Positions 7,535 through 16,840 of a DNA stretch of 64,000 nucleotides are shown piece after piece; positions within the stretch are counted from its first letter, which is position 1; the number at the start of each line of letters is the position of its first letter. The translations under genes were made by a program, and so were the position numbers. The notes under the pieces were generated by a model. The model saw only the letters and a list, made by a program, of their open reading frames with translations. It had not been told where the DNA came from and ran no database searches. This DNA is from Aquimonas sp964586455 (lineage in GTDB: Bacteria; Pseudomonadota; Gammaproteobacteria; Xanthomonadales; Xanthomonadaceae): the NCBI GenBank assembly GCA_964586455.1, contig CAZPHV010000022.1, positions 9,028 to 73,027 of the forward strand, in the 5' to 3' direction.

Positions 7535-8589
7535 CCACGCCGCAGAACACTCTGGCGGCCGCGCCGCGCCCCGGTCTGGATCTGTTCGGACGCTACCTCA
7601 CCCTCTGGGTCGGCCTGTGCATCGTCGCCGGCATCGGCCTGGGGCAGCTGTTTCCGGGCGGGTTCCAGGCGCTGGCCGCGATGGAGGTCGAGCACGTCAA
7701 CCTGCCGGTGGCGGTGCTGATCTGGCTGATGATCATCCCGATGCTGATGAAGATCGACTTCCGGCGCATGCGTGAAGTCGGCAAGCAGGCGCGCGGCATC
7801 GGCGTCACCCTCACCGTGAACTGGCTGATCAAGCCCTTCACGATGGCCGCCCTGGGCTGGCTGTTCATCTACGTACTGTTCGCCGACTGGCTGCCGGCCG
7901 ACCAGCTCGACAGCTATGTGGCAGGTCTGATTCTGCTGGGTGCCGCGCCCTGCACCGCGATGGTGTTCGTGTGGTCAAACATGGTCGATGGCGAGCCGAA
8001 CTTCACCCTGAGCCAGGTCGCATTGAACGATGCGGTGATGGTGTTCGCGTTCGCGCCCATCGTTGCCCTGCTGCTCGGCGTCTCCGCGATCACCGTGCCC
8101 TGGGCCACCCTGCTGCTGTCGGTGGGGCTCTACATCATCGTGCCGCTGATCATCGCGCAGCTGCTGCGGGCCTGGCTGATCGCACGCGGCGGCGATGTGT
8201 TCGATCGCGCTCTGGCCAAGCTCGGCCCGCTGTCGATGCTGGCCCTGCTGGCCACCCTGGTGCTGCTGTTCGGCTTCCAGGGTCCGCAAATCCTGGCTCA
8301 GCCCTTGATCATCGTGCTGCTGGCAGTGCCGATCATCATCCAGGCCTATCTGATCGCGGCGATTGCCATGGGCCTGAACGGCTGGCTCAAGGTGCCCTAC
8401 TGCGTGGCCGGACCGTCGGCGCTGATCGGCACCAGCAACTTCTTCGAGTTGGCGGTGGCGGTGGCGATCAGCCTGTTCGGGCTGGGCTCGGGTGCGGCGC
8501 TGGCGACCGTGGTCGGCGTGCTGGTGGAAGTGCCCGTGATGCTGTCCCTGGTCGCGTGGATCCGTCGGCGTAAGCCTCTGGAAGCGTAG
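7531..8589 (+). CDS. acr3: ACR3-family arsenite efflux permease
   Basis: 352 residues with about ten hydrophobic helices and the ACR3 marks LIWLMIIPMLMKIDF, GLILLGAAPCTAMVFVWS (with the conserved Cys thought to bind arsenite), LNDAVMVFAFAP and the late ALIGTSNFFELAVAVA. It exports arsenite using the proton motive force across the inner membrane. It is the last gene of the operon and overlaps arsC by ATGA. No clear terminator is visible before the glnA promoter region about 80 bases on. No arsH or arsA genes accompany it. Confidence 0.95.
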   Translation: MTTPQNTLAAAPRPGLDLFGRYLTLWVGLCIVAGIGLGQLFPGGFQALAAMEVEHVNLPVAVLIWLMIIPMLMKIDFRRMREVGKQARGIGVTLTVNWLIKPFTMAALGWLFIYVLFADWLPADQLDSYVAGLILLGAAPCTAMVFVWSNMVDGEPNFTLSQVALNDAVMVFAFAPIVALLLGVSAITVPWATLLLSVGLYIIVPLIIAQLLRAWLIARGGDVFDRALAKLGPLSMLALLATLVLLFGFQGPQILAQPLIIVLLAVPIIIQAYLIAAIAMGLNGWLKVPYCVAGPSALIGTSNFFELAVAVAISLFGLGSGAALATVVGVLVEVPVMLSLVAWIRRRKPLEA

Positions 8590-8663
8590 AAGGCAAGGCC
8601 ACTCAGCCCTGAAGTCTGGTGCGATGAGGCAGGAAGCTATCGGGCTCGGGAGACGGCGCGATC

Positions 8664-8700
8664 GCACCACTTTGGGGAAAAAAGCGGAGTTTCCGCACCA
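8664..8700. promoter_or_regulatory. Possible NtrC half-sites upstream of glnA
   Basis: Two GCACCA hexamers at 8664-8669 and 8695-8700 are in the same orientation, 31 bases apart (about three helical turns), and 72-108 bases upstream of the sigma-54 promoter. GCACCA matches half of the NtrC consensus (GCAC..., partner TGGTGC), but the second halves are missing or poor, so this is a tentative call. Confidence 0.35.
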
Positions 8701-8771
8701 AAACGAAGCGTTCCAGCTTCTGAAGGCTAGGAATATGCTGGCAAATCAGAAAGATGGCGGCTCCGCGACAC

Positions 8772-8787
8772 TGGCACGATGATTGCT
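8772..8787 (+). promoter_or_regulatory. Sigma-54 promoter of glnA
   Basis: TGGCAC, five bases, TTGCT: a near-perfect match to the sigma-54 -24/-12 consensus with the invariant GG (8773-8774) and GC (8785-8786) at the right spacing. Transcription would start near 8798, leaving a leader of about 27 bases before the glnA ATG. This indicates nitrogen control through RpoN and an NtrC-type activator. Confidence 0.85.
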
Positions 8788-8824
8788 GCAACTGCAGCAG
8801 TCCCCACCACCCGCGGAGCGTTTC

Positions 8825-10234
8825 ATGTCGTTTGAACAGGTTCAGAAGCTGGCCCAGGACAACGAGATCGAGTGGATCGATCTGCGTTTCACCGATGTCC
8901 GTGGCGTCCAGCATCACGTCTCCTTCCCGGCCCGCGTACTTGAGCCCAGCCTGTTCGAGGACGGCAAGATGTTCGACGGCAGCTCGATTCCGGGCTGGCG
9001 AGGCATCAACGAGTCCGACATGGTCCTGCTGCCGGACCCGAGCACCGCCTTCATCGATCCGTTCACCGCCGACCCCACCCTGGTGCTGATCTGCGACATC
9101 CTCGATCCCAAGACCATGCAGGGCTACACCCGCGACCCGCGCGGCGTGGCCAAGCGCGCCGAGGCCTACCTGAAGTCGACCGGCATCGCCGACACCGCCT
9201 TCTTCGGCCCCGAGCCTGAGTTCTTCATCTTCGATTCCGTTCGCTACAAGAACGACATGAGCGGCGCCTCTTTCGAAGTCGATTCCGAAGAAGCCCCCTG
9301 GAACAGCAACCGCAAGTACGACGGCGGCAACAGCGGCCATCGTCCCGCCGTGAAGGGCGGATACTTCCCGGTTTCTCCGGTCGATTCCTTGCAGGACATC
9401 CGCGCCGAAATGTGCCGTCTGCTGGAGCAGGTCGGCATCGAAGTCGAAGTCCACCACCATGAGGTCGCAGGCCCGGGTCAGTGCGAGATCGGCGCGAAGT
9501 TCAACACCCTGGTCAAGAAGGCCGATGAGCTGACGATGCTGAAGTACATCGTCAAGAACGTCGCCCACCGCAACGGCAAGACCGCCACTTTCATGCCCAA
9601 GCCGATCGTCGGCGACAACGGCAGCGGCATGCACGTGCATCAGTCGCTGGCCAAGGGCGGCACCAATTTGTTCAGCGGCGAAGGCTATGCCGGGCTCTCG
9701 CAGATGGCGCTGTGGTACATCGGCGGCGTGTTCAAGCACGCGCGCGCCATCAACGCCTTCTCGAACTCCACCACCAACAGCTACAAGCGTCTGGTGCCGG
9801 GCTTCGAAGCACCGGTGATGCTGGCCTACTCGGCCAGCAACCGCTCGGCCAGCTGCCGCATCCCCTTCGTCACCAACCCGAAGGCGCGCCGCATTGAAAT
9901 GCGTTTCCCCGATCCGATGAACTCGGGCTACCTGACCTTCACCGCGCTGATGATGGCCGGCATCGATGGCATCCTGAACAAGATCGACCCGGGCGCGCCC
10001 AGCGACAAGGATCTGTACGACCTGCCGCCGGAAGAGGAAAAGAACTTCCCGACCGTCTGCCACAGCCTGGATCAGGCCCTGGACGCGCTCGACAAGGATC
10101 GCGATTTCCTGAAGGCCGGTGGCGTGTTCAACGACGACTTCATCGACGGCTACATCGCCTTGAAGATGCAGGAAGTCACCAAGTTCCGCGCCGCCACGCA
10201 TCCGCTGGAGTACCAGCTGTACTACAGCCTGTAA
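8825..10234 (+). CDS. glnA: Glutamine synthetase, type I
   Basis: 469 residues, the standard bacterial GSI length. It makes glutamine from glutamate, ammonia and ATP as a dodecamer in the cytoplasm. Visible marks are KMFDGSSIPGWRGINESDM, the GPEPEFFIFD metal/ATP stretch, KPIVGDNGSGMHVHQSL, NPKARRIEMRFPDP and the adenylylation loop with Tyr398 in KDLYDLPPEE, so GlnE-type covalent control is expected. The ATG at 8825 follows GGAG by six bases; the frame extends upstream but would run through the sigma-54 promoter region. A strong terminator follows. The GltBD enzyme encoded 20 kb away completes the GS-GOGAT cycle. Confidence 0.98.
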   Translation: MSFEQVQKLAQDNEIEWIDLRFTDVRGVQHHVSFPARVLEPSLFEDGKMFDGSSIPGWRGINESDMVLLPDPSTAFIDPFTADPTLVLICDILDPKTMQGYTRDPRGVAKRAEAYLKSTGIADTAFFGPEPEFFIFDSVRYKNDMSGASFEVDSEEAPWNSNRKYDGGNSGHRPAVKGGYFPVSPVDSLQDIRAEMCRLLEQVGIEVEVHHHEVAGPGQCEIGAKFNTLVKKADELTMLKYIVKNVAHRNGKTATFMPKPIVGDNGSGMHVHQSLAKGGTNLFSGEGYAGLSQMALWYIGGVFKHARAINAFSNSTTNSYKRLVPGFEAPVMLAYSASNRSASCRIPFVTNPKARRIEMRFPDPMNSGYLTFTALMMAGIDGILNKIDPGAPSDKDLYDLPPEEEKNFPTVCHSLDQALDALDKDRDFLKAGGVFNDDFIDGYIALKMQEVTKFRAATHPLEYQLYYSL

Positions 10235-10278
10235 GCGCGCGTCGACAACGACCCTCCCCAGGGTTCGACCGCAGAACG

Positions 10279-10306
10279 AAAAGGGCCCGCGCAAGCGGGC
10301 CCTTTT
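10279..10306 (+). terminator. Rho-independent terminator of glnA
   Basis: A perfect 12-base stem (first arm AAAAGGGCCCGC) with a GCAA tetraloop; the second arm ends in TTTT followed by CCTTT. It lies 45 bases after the glnA stop and, because of the A-rich 5' side, could also work on the other strand. Confidence 0.93.
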
Positions 10307-10739
10307 CCTTTGGGCGATCAATGAAGTGGGGTTCGCGGGTTCGTGAGGGTGCAGACATGCGCTTTCAGAAACTGCGGGAAGCATGTTGACGGCGGGCTTC
10401 GGGCCAGCGAAGGCGTCTCTCGCAACTGCCGGTGCGCGGCACGCGCACCCTACGAGGGCACGCGACGCGATACCCCAGACTCAATCGAACCGAGCGGCCG
10501 CATAGGGTGCGCCTGCGGCGCACCGACCTAGGCGAAGAGCGCCCCGTGAGCCGCGCAGGTACGCGGCAATCACCCCACGATTCCGCGATGAGCCAATGAA
10601 CCAATCGACGGCGTGCAGCGGGTGACATTCGCGATCTGGAATACTTGGCAGGCCGGCCGCCTCGCGCCGTCGAACGAATTCCAAGCCCCCGGGTGCGGCA
10701 TGTCCCGCGCTGAGGGCGCTGATTGACGCGCGGCCGTGC
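10307..10739. other. Intergenic stretch with two GGTGCGC-type palindromes
   Basis: No gene is supported here. Two palindromes are present: GGTGCGCG / CGCGCACC at 10431-10449 (followed by CTACG) and GGTGCGCC / GGCGCACC at 10506-10524 (preceded by ATAG). They lie in opposite orientation relative to the TAGGG flank. The promoter of the downstream helicase gene was not recognised. Confidence 0.6.
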
Positions 10740-13700
10740 ATGAACGGCTGCGCCCGAACCCAAGGCCCTACTTCGCCGATGCCCAAGCCGACATCAAAAG
10801 CGGTCGCACAAATCGGAGCCGACCTGGAAGCGCGCTTCGCGGCACTGCCGTCCGCAGAAAAGTCGTTGATTGAGCTGCTCGCGCTGACAGATTCTCCGGT
10901 GCCGCGGGCGGCCTTGCAGAATGCTGCTCGGGTGTGCGATCTCGACCCGTTCTGGGTGTCGGCGAAGCCGGGGGAAGTGACCCGCAGGGTAGGTCAGCTG
11001 GGGGCCTTCGTCGCCTTCAAACCAGGCGACACCCTGGTTCCCCTGCATCCGGCCAAACTGGGGGCGGCCGCCGTGCGCAGCTTGTTGGAAAGCGGGCGCG
11101 CAAAGAAAGTCGCGCAGGCCATGCAGGTCACCTCTCAGCGCAAGGCCCTGGCCGAGCTCGAATCGCCTTATGAGTCGGCGCTGCGCTACCGACTGCGCCT
11201 TGCGGCCGCCTTGGGCGGCGCCGACGGCGAGGGCTTCAGCCTGGGGGCCTTCTACACCAGCGACGAAACCGCGGCGCTATCCATGCGACGCCCACTGGCG
11301 CTGTTGGTGATGGAGCAGGGTGCCGATACCTGCCGAGACATGGCCCCTGCGTTTGCCGGGCCCGTGCTGTACTCACTGCTACTTTCCGAACTGGCACATC
11401 CGCCGCCGGCGGACCAGGCCAGTTTTGAGTCAGCGCTGCAACAGTACCGAGTTCGTTCCGAGCTGCGCGCATCACTGCTGCTCGTACTGGTCGAGCACGC
11501 GCTGCTGCGCGGCGAGTTGGCGCGCCTGCTTGAGCTCGGCGTCGATTTCAGCCTGATCGCGCCCGCGCTGCGGTCCTGCGAACTGCTGCTGCAGGGCGCG
11601 GCGCCTGCGGAGGCGCTACCGGGTTTCGAGGCTTCGCTGGCAGCAATGCGCAAGGCCAATGGACCGCGCTACCGTCCGACCGGCCTGCTCGGGCTACTGC
11701 ATCTGGCCTGCCTGAGCGTGGGCGCCGCGCCGCGCGATGTAAAACGTCGCGAGCAACTGGCCCGCGGCGTCATCGAAATGCCTCCCCTCGACGGCGCACA
11801 TGCCCAGCAGCTGTGGCAGCAGTTCACCCAGGCACGCCAGGAGGGCCGCACGCTGAAGGACTTCGAGCTGGCAGCTCAGGTGTCGGCGACGGACGTCTGG
11901 TGGACGGGCCTGCTGCGCCGCTGGTCGGGCCTCGCCCCGGACGCTGCCTTGAAAACGGCCCTGCGTGCCGCGCGCGCGCAAGCCTCGGAATGTGGCTGGC
12001 ACTGGCTGCAGGCGCAGATCGATCTGCAGCTGGACACTCCGAATGTTGAGGTCCAGCCCAAGCTGCTGGACTGGATTGAAGCCGCGCCACGCTGGAAGTC
12101 GGCGCTGGATGCGCTCGGCCAAGCCCTCGCAACGCGGCCGCAGAAAGACACCGACGAATCCGAGCCTTCGAACCATTCCCAGCTCAGGGTGCAAGTCGAT
12201 GTTCGCAAGGGCACGCAGAGCGCGCTGCGGCTGAATCTGGTCGAGCAGCGACCGACCGCGAAGGGCGGCTGGTCATCGGGGCGCGAAGTCCGCAGCATCC
12301 AGGGCGTGGCCAATCTGCTGGAGCGCCTGCCGCCGGGCGATGACCCTGATCGCCGTCTGGTTTCGGCGATGATGGCCGACGCTGCACGCCGTGATTTCTG
12401 CGGCGACTTCGCGGCGCAGTCACGCACGGTCAGCGCCTTGGTCGGCCACCCGCGCGTGTTCGACCTGAAAGATTCACCACTGACAGTGCGGGAGCTGGAG
12501 CCACGTCTGGAGTCGCGACGCCTGCCCGATGGCCGCATCGAACTGAAGCTTGACCCGTCGCTGACGGTTGGCGCCGAGCCCCTGCTGATTCTCCGCGGCG
12601 CCGAACTGCTGCGCTTCAAACCGAGCCCGACCCAGGCCAAGATCGCCAACATCATCGGCGCAGGCTTGACCCTGCCTGCCGAAGCCGTCGGCCAGTTCAT
12701 GCAGATGCTGCCCGGGCTGGGGCGTACGCTGAATCTCGAAGGCAGCCTGGAGGCTCTCGGCCTGCAGGATGTCGCCGCGCAAACCCAGCTGGTCGCACAA
12801 CTGGAGCCGGCCGGTGAGGGCTTGGCGGTGCGGATCGGGCTGCGCCCCCTGGGCGCGGAAGGGCCCTTTGTCGCAGCCGCCCTGGGCAGTGAAGTGGTTT
12901 TGGGGGAACGCAACGGAGCAGCCTGTCGCGCGCGCCGTGACTTTGCTGCCGAACGCCGCGCGCTGGCGGCACTCGAAGACGCCGTGCCCCTGCTGGCCGG
13001 CCTGCCGCCGGGTGAAAGCCTGCGCGTGGACTCACCCGACGAAGCACTGGATCTGCTTGCTCAGCTGCAGGAGCAGGGCGAGCTCGGCCTGGAGTGGAAG
13101 GCCGGCAAATCGATGCGGGTGGCGCGCGTTGGCGGGCAGGATCCGCTGCAGATCAAGGTCGCCGCAAAGCGTGACTGGTTTGCCGCCAGCGGTGGCCTGA
13201 CCTTGAACGACGGCAGCGTGGTCGCCTTGGCCGAGGTGCTGCGTGGCCTGCCTTCGGGCCAGGGTCGCTATCTGCGCCTGGACGGCGACCGCGTACTCGC
13301 ACTGGATGCCGAACTGCGGCGCCGCCTGCAGGTGCTGCGCGCGTTTGCCGACGAGCGTGGCCAGGTGCAGGTGCCGATGGTGGCGGCGTATGCGCTGGAG
13401 GGCGCGCTGGATGAGAACAGCCAGCTCGATGCCGCCTTTCGCAAGCAGCTCAAGCGCATGGACGCCGCGCGCACTTTGCAGCCCGAACTGCCGCGCCTGC
13501 TGCAGGCCGAGCTGCGCGACTACCAGATCGACGGCTACACGTTTCTGCTGCGCCTGGCTGCCTGGGGCGCCGGCGCATGTCTGGCCGACGATATGGGCTT
13601 GGGCAAGACTGTTCAGGCGTTGGCCGTGTTGCTGGCGCGCGCGGGCGAAGGCCCGGCCCTGGTGGTGGCGCCGACCAGTCTGGTCGGAAACTGGCGCAGC

Positions 13701-14885
13701 GAAGCCACCCGGTTTGCGCCGAGCCTGAACATCCGCGTCTACGGCGATGGTGATCGCGAAGTCGCACTTTCGGATCTTGTTGCCGGCGATGTGGTGGTGG
13801 TGAGCTACGGTCTGCTGGTGTCGAACATCGACGCCTTCGCCGAGCTCGAATTCGCCAGCCTGGTGCTGGATGAGGCACAGGCGTTCAAGAACGCAGCTAC
13901 TCAGCGGGCACAGGCGGTGCGCCGGCTCAAGGCGAGCTTCCGCATGGCGTGCACAGGCACGCCGTTGGAGAATCATCTCGGCGAGCTGTGGAGCCTGTTC
14001 CGGGTGTTGAACCCGGGTTTGCTGGGCAGCGAGGAATCCTTCCGTACGCGCTTTCTGCTGCCGCTGGAGCGCGATCCGCGTGGCCCGCAGCGCGACATTC
14101 TGCGGCGTCTGATTGCACCCTTCCTGCTGCGCCGGACCAAGTCGGAAGTGCTCAGCGAGCTGCCGGCGCGCACCGAGATCGTGCAGAGCATCGAGCCCTC
14201 GGCAGGCGAGGCCCAGCTGCTCGCCGCGCTGCGAAAGCAGGCCTTGGAGCGCCTGAGCAGCGAGGCACTGCCGGGTGAATCCAAGCGCTTCCAGATTCTG
14301 GCCGAGCTGACCCGCCTGCGCCGCGCCGCCTGCCATCCGAACCTGGTCGCGCCCGAATTGAAGCTCAGCAGCGCCAAGCTCGAACAACTGGTCGAGCTGG
14401 TCACCGAGCTGATCGACAACCGCCACCGCGCCCTGGTGTTCAGCCAGTTCACCGACTACCTGGCGATCGTGCGCGCACGCTTCGAGGCCGAGGGCATCGC
14501 CTACCGCTACCTCGATGGCAGCACGCCCTCGAACAAGCGCGAGGCCGAGGTCGCCGCCTTCCAGCGCGGCGAGGGCGATGTGTTCCTGCTCAGCCTGAAG
14601 GCCGGCGGCGTCGGTTTGAACCTCACCGCTGCCGACTACGTCATCCACCTCGATCCGTGGTGGAACCCGGCGGTGGAACAGCAGGCCACCGACCGCGCCC
14701 ACCGCATCGGCCAGACCCGCCCGGTCACGGTCTACAAGCTGGTGCTGGCCGGCAGTATTGAGCAGCAGATTCTCGACATGCACGGCGCCAAGCGCGAGCT
14801 GATCGACCAGGTGATCGGCGATCAGGCGCAGGCCTCGGCGATCGGTGTGGATGAGCTATTGGGGCTGCTGCAGGGCGGGAGGTAG
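10740..14885 (+). CDS. SNF2-family DNA helicase/translocase with very long N-terminal region
   Basis: 1381 residues. The C-terminal 470 or so residues form a SNF2 motor: Walker A DDMGLGKT (950-957), motif II DEAQ (about 1044), TGTPLENHLGELWSL, and the C-terminal lobe with YLDGSTP, SLKAGGVGLNLT and DRAHRIGQ. Residues 1-900 show no SWIM zinc finger or other known motif; the part after about 510 looks beta-rich and resembles the N-terminal regions of bacterial SNF2 proteins of the HepA/RapA-like type. It should move along double-stranded DNA or remodel protein-DNA complexes. Starts at 10740 and 10779 are both possible; neither has a good ribosome site. It stands alone in the map. Confidence 0.9.
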   Translation: MNGCARTQGPTSPMPKPTSKAVAQIGADLEARFAALPSAEKSLIELLALTDSPVPRAALQNAARVCDLDPFWVSAKPGEVTRRVGQLGAFVAFKPGDTLVPLHPAKLGAAAVRSLLESGRAKKVAQAMQVTSQRKALAELESPYESALRYRLRLAAALGGADGEGFSLGAFYTSDETAALSMRRPLALLVMEQGADTCRDMAPAFAGPVLYSLLLSELAHPPPADQASFESALQQYRVRSELRASLLLVLVEHALLRGELARLLELGVDFSLIAPALRSCELLLQGAAPAEALPGFEASLAAMRKANGPRYRPTGLLGLLHLACLSVGAAPRDVKRREQLARGVIEMPPLDGAHAQQLWQQFTQARQEGRTLKDFELAAQVSATDVWWTGLLRRWSGLAPDAALKTALRAARAQASECGWHWLQAQIDLQLDTPNVEVQPKLLDWIEAAPRWKSALDALGQALATRPQKDTDESEPSNHSQLRVQVDVRKGTQSALRLNLVEQRPTAKGGWSSGREVRSIQGVANLLERLPPGDDPDRRLVSAMMADAARRDFCGDFAAQSRTVSALVGHPRVFDLKDSPLTVRELEPRLESRRLPDGRIELKLDPSLTVGAEPLLILRGAELLRFKPSPTQAKIANIIGAGLTLPAEAVGQFMQMLPGLGRTLNLEGSLEALGLQDVAAQTQLVAQLEPAGEGLAVRIGLRPLGAEGPFVAAALGSEVVLGERNGAACRARRDFAAERRALAALEDAVPLLAGLPPGESLRVDSPDEALDLLAQLQEQGELGLEWKAGKSMRVARVGGQDPLQIKVAAKRDWFAASGGLTLNDGSVVALAEVLRGLPSGQGRYLRLDGDRVLALDAELRRRLQVLRAFADERGQVQVPMVAAYALEGALDENSQLDAAFRKQLKRMDAARTLQPELPRLLQAELRDYQIDGYTFLLRLAAWGAGACLADDMGLGKTVQALAVLLARAGEGPALVVAPTSLVGNWRSEATRFAPSLNIRVYGDGDREVALSDLVAGDVVVVSYGLLVSNIDAFAELEFASLVLDEAQAFKNAATQRAQAVRRLKASFRMACTGTPLENHLGELWSLFRVLNPGLLGSEESFRTRFLLPLERDPRGPQRDILRRLIAPFLLRRTKSEVLSELPARTEIVQSIEPSAGEAQLLAALRKQALERLSSEALPGESKRFQILAELTRLRRAACHPNLVAPELKLSSAKLEQLVELVTELIDNRHRALVFSQFTDYLAIVRARFEAEGIAYRYLDGSTPSNKREAEVAAFQRGEGDVFLLSLKAGGVGLNLTAADYVIHLDPWWNPAVEQQATDRAHRIGQTRPVTVYKLVLAGSIEQQILDMHGAKRELIDQVIGDQAQASAIGVDELLGLLQGGR

Positions 14886-14930
14886 CGAGCGCGCAGCTGC
14901 GCCCGCGGCGCCGCAGGCGCCTCCAGGTAG

Positions 14931-14949
14931 GGTGCGCCTGCGGCGCACC
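14931..14949. repeat. GGTGCGCC-type intergenic palindrome
   Basis: GGTGCGCC, TGC, GGCGCACC, preceded by GTA so that it reads GTAGGGTGCGCC. It lies 45 bases after the helicase stop, between convergent genes. It is the same element as at 10506-10524 and 6497-6515. Confidence 0.7.
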
Positions 14950-15028
14950 AAGGCGGCGTGCGGAAAGCGCAAAGGCGGTGATATCGGAGCGGCGCCTTCC
15001 GACACGACACACCGTGACGCACCCAGGA

Positions 15029-15955
15029 CTAGCCCTCGTCAGCTCGCAGATGCCCGCACTCGGTCCAACCGGCCTGCACGCTGAACACACCTGCCGTGGG
15101 TGAGGCCTCGGCAGTGCGCGGCAGGCTCACGAAGCACCAGTCTTCGTCGCTGCCTGCGTCTTTCACGCGCGCTGACACCCAGCCGCTCGCGTCAGCCTTG
15201 AAGCGATCCAGCTGATTGCCGAACACCGGCGCCTCGGCCCAGAACGTCAGCATCTCGTTGGGAGCGTCGTCGCGCTCGGGCGAACGGCGCAGCAGGCCTT
15301 CGCGCCGGGTTGTCACGCGCTCGGGCGTGATGACTGAAGTCGCTGCTTGGGTTTGGACGTCGACGCCCACCTGAGCGAGTGGCTCGGGGTCTGTCCACGA
15401 TTGGATCCTGTACACATCCACGCGGTCTTCGCAGCAGGCAGCAAGCCGCAACAGCAACGGGCCGGCCGGCTCGGGCGCAAGCTCAACATGAAGCGCCTCT
15501 CCAAACGCGTAGCCGGCCATCTGCCAGTGATCGGCCTCCAGCGCCCAGATCAGAGTGACGGAAGCCTCCGAGCAGTACGATGACCCGGTGTAGAGGATGC
15601 GCCCTTCACCGGCGCTCGGCATCCAGCGGAACTGCGCCCCGTTCACCGCGACCTCCAACGCCCGCTCGACGAAGCTGCAGCCCTGCTCGGCTTCGTGTCC
15701 GCTGTCGCGCAAGGCGCTGGCCGCTGGGCTTGCCAGAAAGGCACGGCGCAGGTCCACCCCAAGTGCTTCGAGCTGCTCCGCGGACACGGCGGGCAGCGTG
15801 TCGACTGATCGCCAATTCGGGTTGGGGGCGAACAGATGACGCGCGTCGAATGACACGCCAACGTCGGGCGGTTGCGCGCAACCCGGTGCGGTGGACGCGC
15901 CGAAGAGCAACACCGCCCACACGCAGCCACGCTCAGCCAAGCTCAAGATCCTCAT
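15029..15955 (-). CDS. Predicted secreted protein, unknown function
   Basis: 308 residues. The ATG at 15955 overlaps the stop of the NlpC/P60-like gene (ATGA), which fixes the start; the frame is open further upstream but that part lies inside the neighbour. The N-terminus has a basic start and a hydrophobic core (VWAVLLFGASTAPGCAQPP), a signal peptide with a possible but atypical lipobox ending at Cys26. The mature part is Cys-containing and reads as alternating strands, with several Trp and acidic residues. I do not recognise the family. Operon placement with a putative cell-wall hydrolase suggests a periplasmic or surface role. Confidence 0.7.
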   Translation of the reverse strand: MRILSLAERGCVWAVLLFGASTAPGCAQPPDVGVSFDARHLFAPNPNWRSVDTLPAVSAEQLEALGVDLRRAFLASPAASALRDSGHEAEQGCSFVERALEVAVNGAQFRWMPSAGEGRILYTGSSYCSEASVTLIWALEADHWQMAGYAFGEALHVELAPEPAGPLLLRLAACCEDRVDVYRIQSWTDPEPLAQVGVDVQTQAATSVITPERVTTRREGLLRRSPERDDAPNEMLTFWAEAPVFGNQLDRFKADASGWVSARVKDAGSDEDWCFVSLPRTAEASPTAGVFSVQAGWTECGHLRADEG

Positions 15956-16623
15956 GCGAGCCCGGTCGAAGCGCTTGCAGCGGCACTCACGCGGTAGCGA
16001 TAGCGCGCGATGACCGGATTGCCCCAGTACTGGATCGCCATCAGAGTGAAAGGTCGGTTGAAGTACTCGCCTGCGGCGGAATAGCCCGAGCGGCGCGCGG
16101 TCCACATCTGGCCCGGGCTGGCGAGGATGGCGAGATGCCCGTTGAATTGCAGCACGTCGCCGGCTTGCCCGGCCTCGTCGGCAGCAAGGCGCCGGAACGG
16201 GATCTGCCCGCCATCAACGGCCTGATTCCACTGGCCAGAGGCGCGATAGGCGTAGCTGAAGCCTGCCGCGCCGTAGATCTTCCAGGTGCAGCCCGAGCAA
16301 TCGCCGGCCACGCCGCGCTGGGCGCCCGCGCCGTTGTGCTGCCGGTGTGGGCCGGGCGGCTGCAGATGCGGTTGATCCGCGTAGGGCGTGTCCTTCCAGA
16401 GCGCTGCCTCGGCAACAATGCGCTCTCCTTCGGCTGCGGTGATATCGCGCGGTTGAGAGGTTGCCGCCGACGCGCTGCTTGCAAGCAGCCAATCGGACGA
16501 AGGGCCCGCGCCATGTGCTACGCCGGGCGGCTGTGCCGGTCGCCAGCGCGTCGGTGTCCCAGTCTCGAATCGGTACGTTGCCGGGTGCAGACCCAGAGGG
16601 CCAGGAATCCGATAGCGGGACAT
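15952..16623 (-). CDS. NlpC/P60-like cysteine peptidase
   Basis: 223 residues. The C-terminal half shows the NlpC/P60 core: Cys109 in GDCSG, then about 50 residues later AGDVLQFNGHLAIL with the probable catalytic His163. Members cut the stem peptide of peptidoglycan or related amide bonds. The N-terminal 60 residues are Pro/Gly-rich with no clear signal peptide, so export is uncertain and the true start may differ from the ATG at 16623. The final codons overlap the secreted-protein gene (ATGA), giving a two-gene operon. Third catalytic residue not identified. Confidence 0.72.
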   Translation of the reverse strand: MSRYRIPGPLGLHPATYRFETGTPTRWRPAQPPGVAHGAGPSSDWLLASSASAATSQPRDITAAEGERIVAEAALWKDTPYADQPHLQPPGPHRQHNGAGAQRGVAGDCSGCTWKIYGAAGFSYAYRASGQWNQAVDGGQIPFRRLAADEAGQAGDVLQFNGHLAILASPGQMWTARRSGYSAAGEYFNRPFTLMAIQYWGNPVIARYRYRVSAAASASTGLA

Positions 16624-16840
16624 GTGTATCTGAGCTCAGGCTGTCATGCAGGTCGACAGTATACGAATGGGTGATGCGGACGTGCTTCCGTTGCGACCCT
16701 TTGGACAGACCCTCGGGACACGCGTCGGCACAGCCCAGTTCAAGCCCCAGCCACACACGATCCAGGCGCCCTCGCAGGGCCTGCACCGCCACTCAAAAGC
16801 CCCGCATCGCGACCCGGAGTCGCGACGTCAGTGGTGGGTC

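Noticed and set aside
8603..10384. 593-codon minus-strand frame opposite glnA
   Set aside because: It is a mirror of glnA and crosses the sigma-54 promoter and the terminator; no family resemblance.
13032..14783. 583-codon minus-strand frame opposite the SNF2 motor
   Set aside because: Mirror of conserved helicase codons; composition of a shadow frame.
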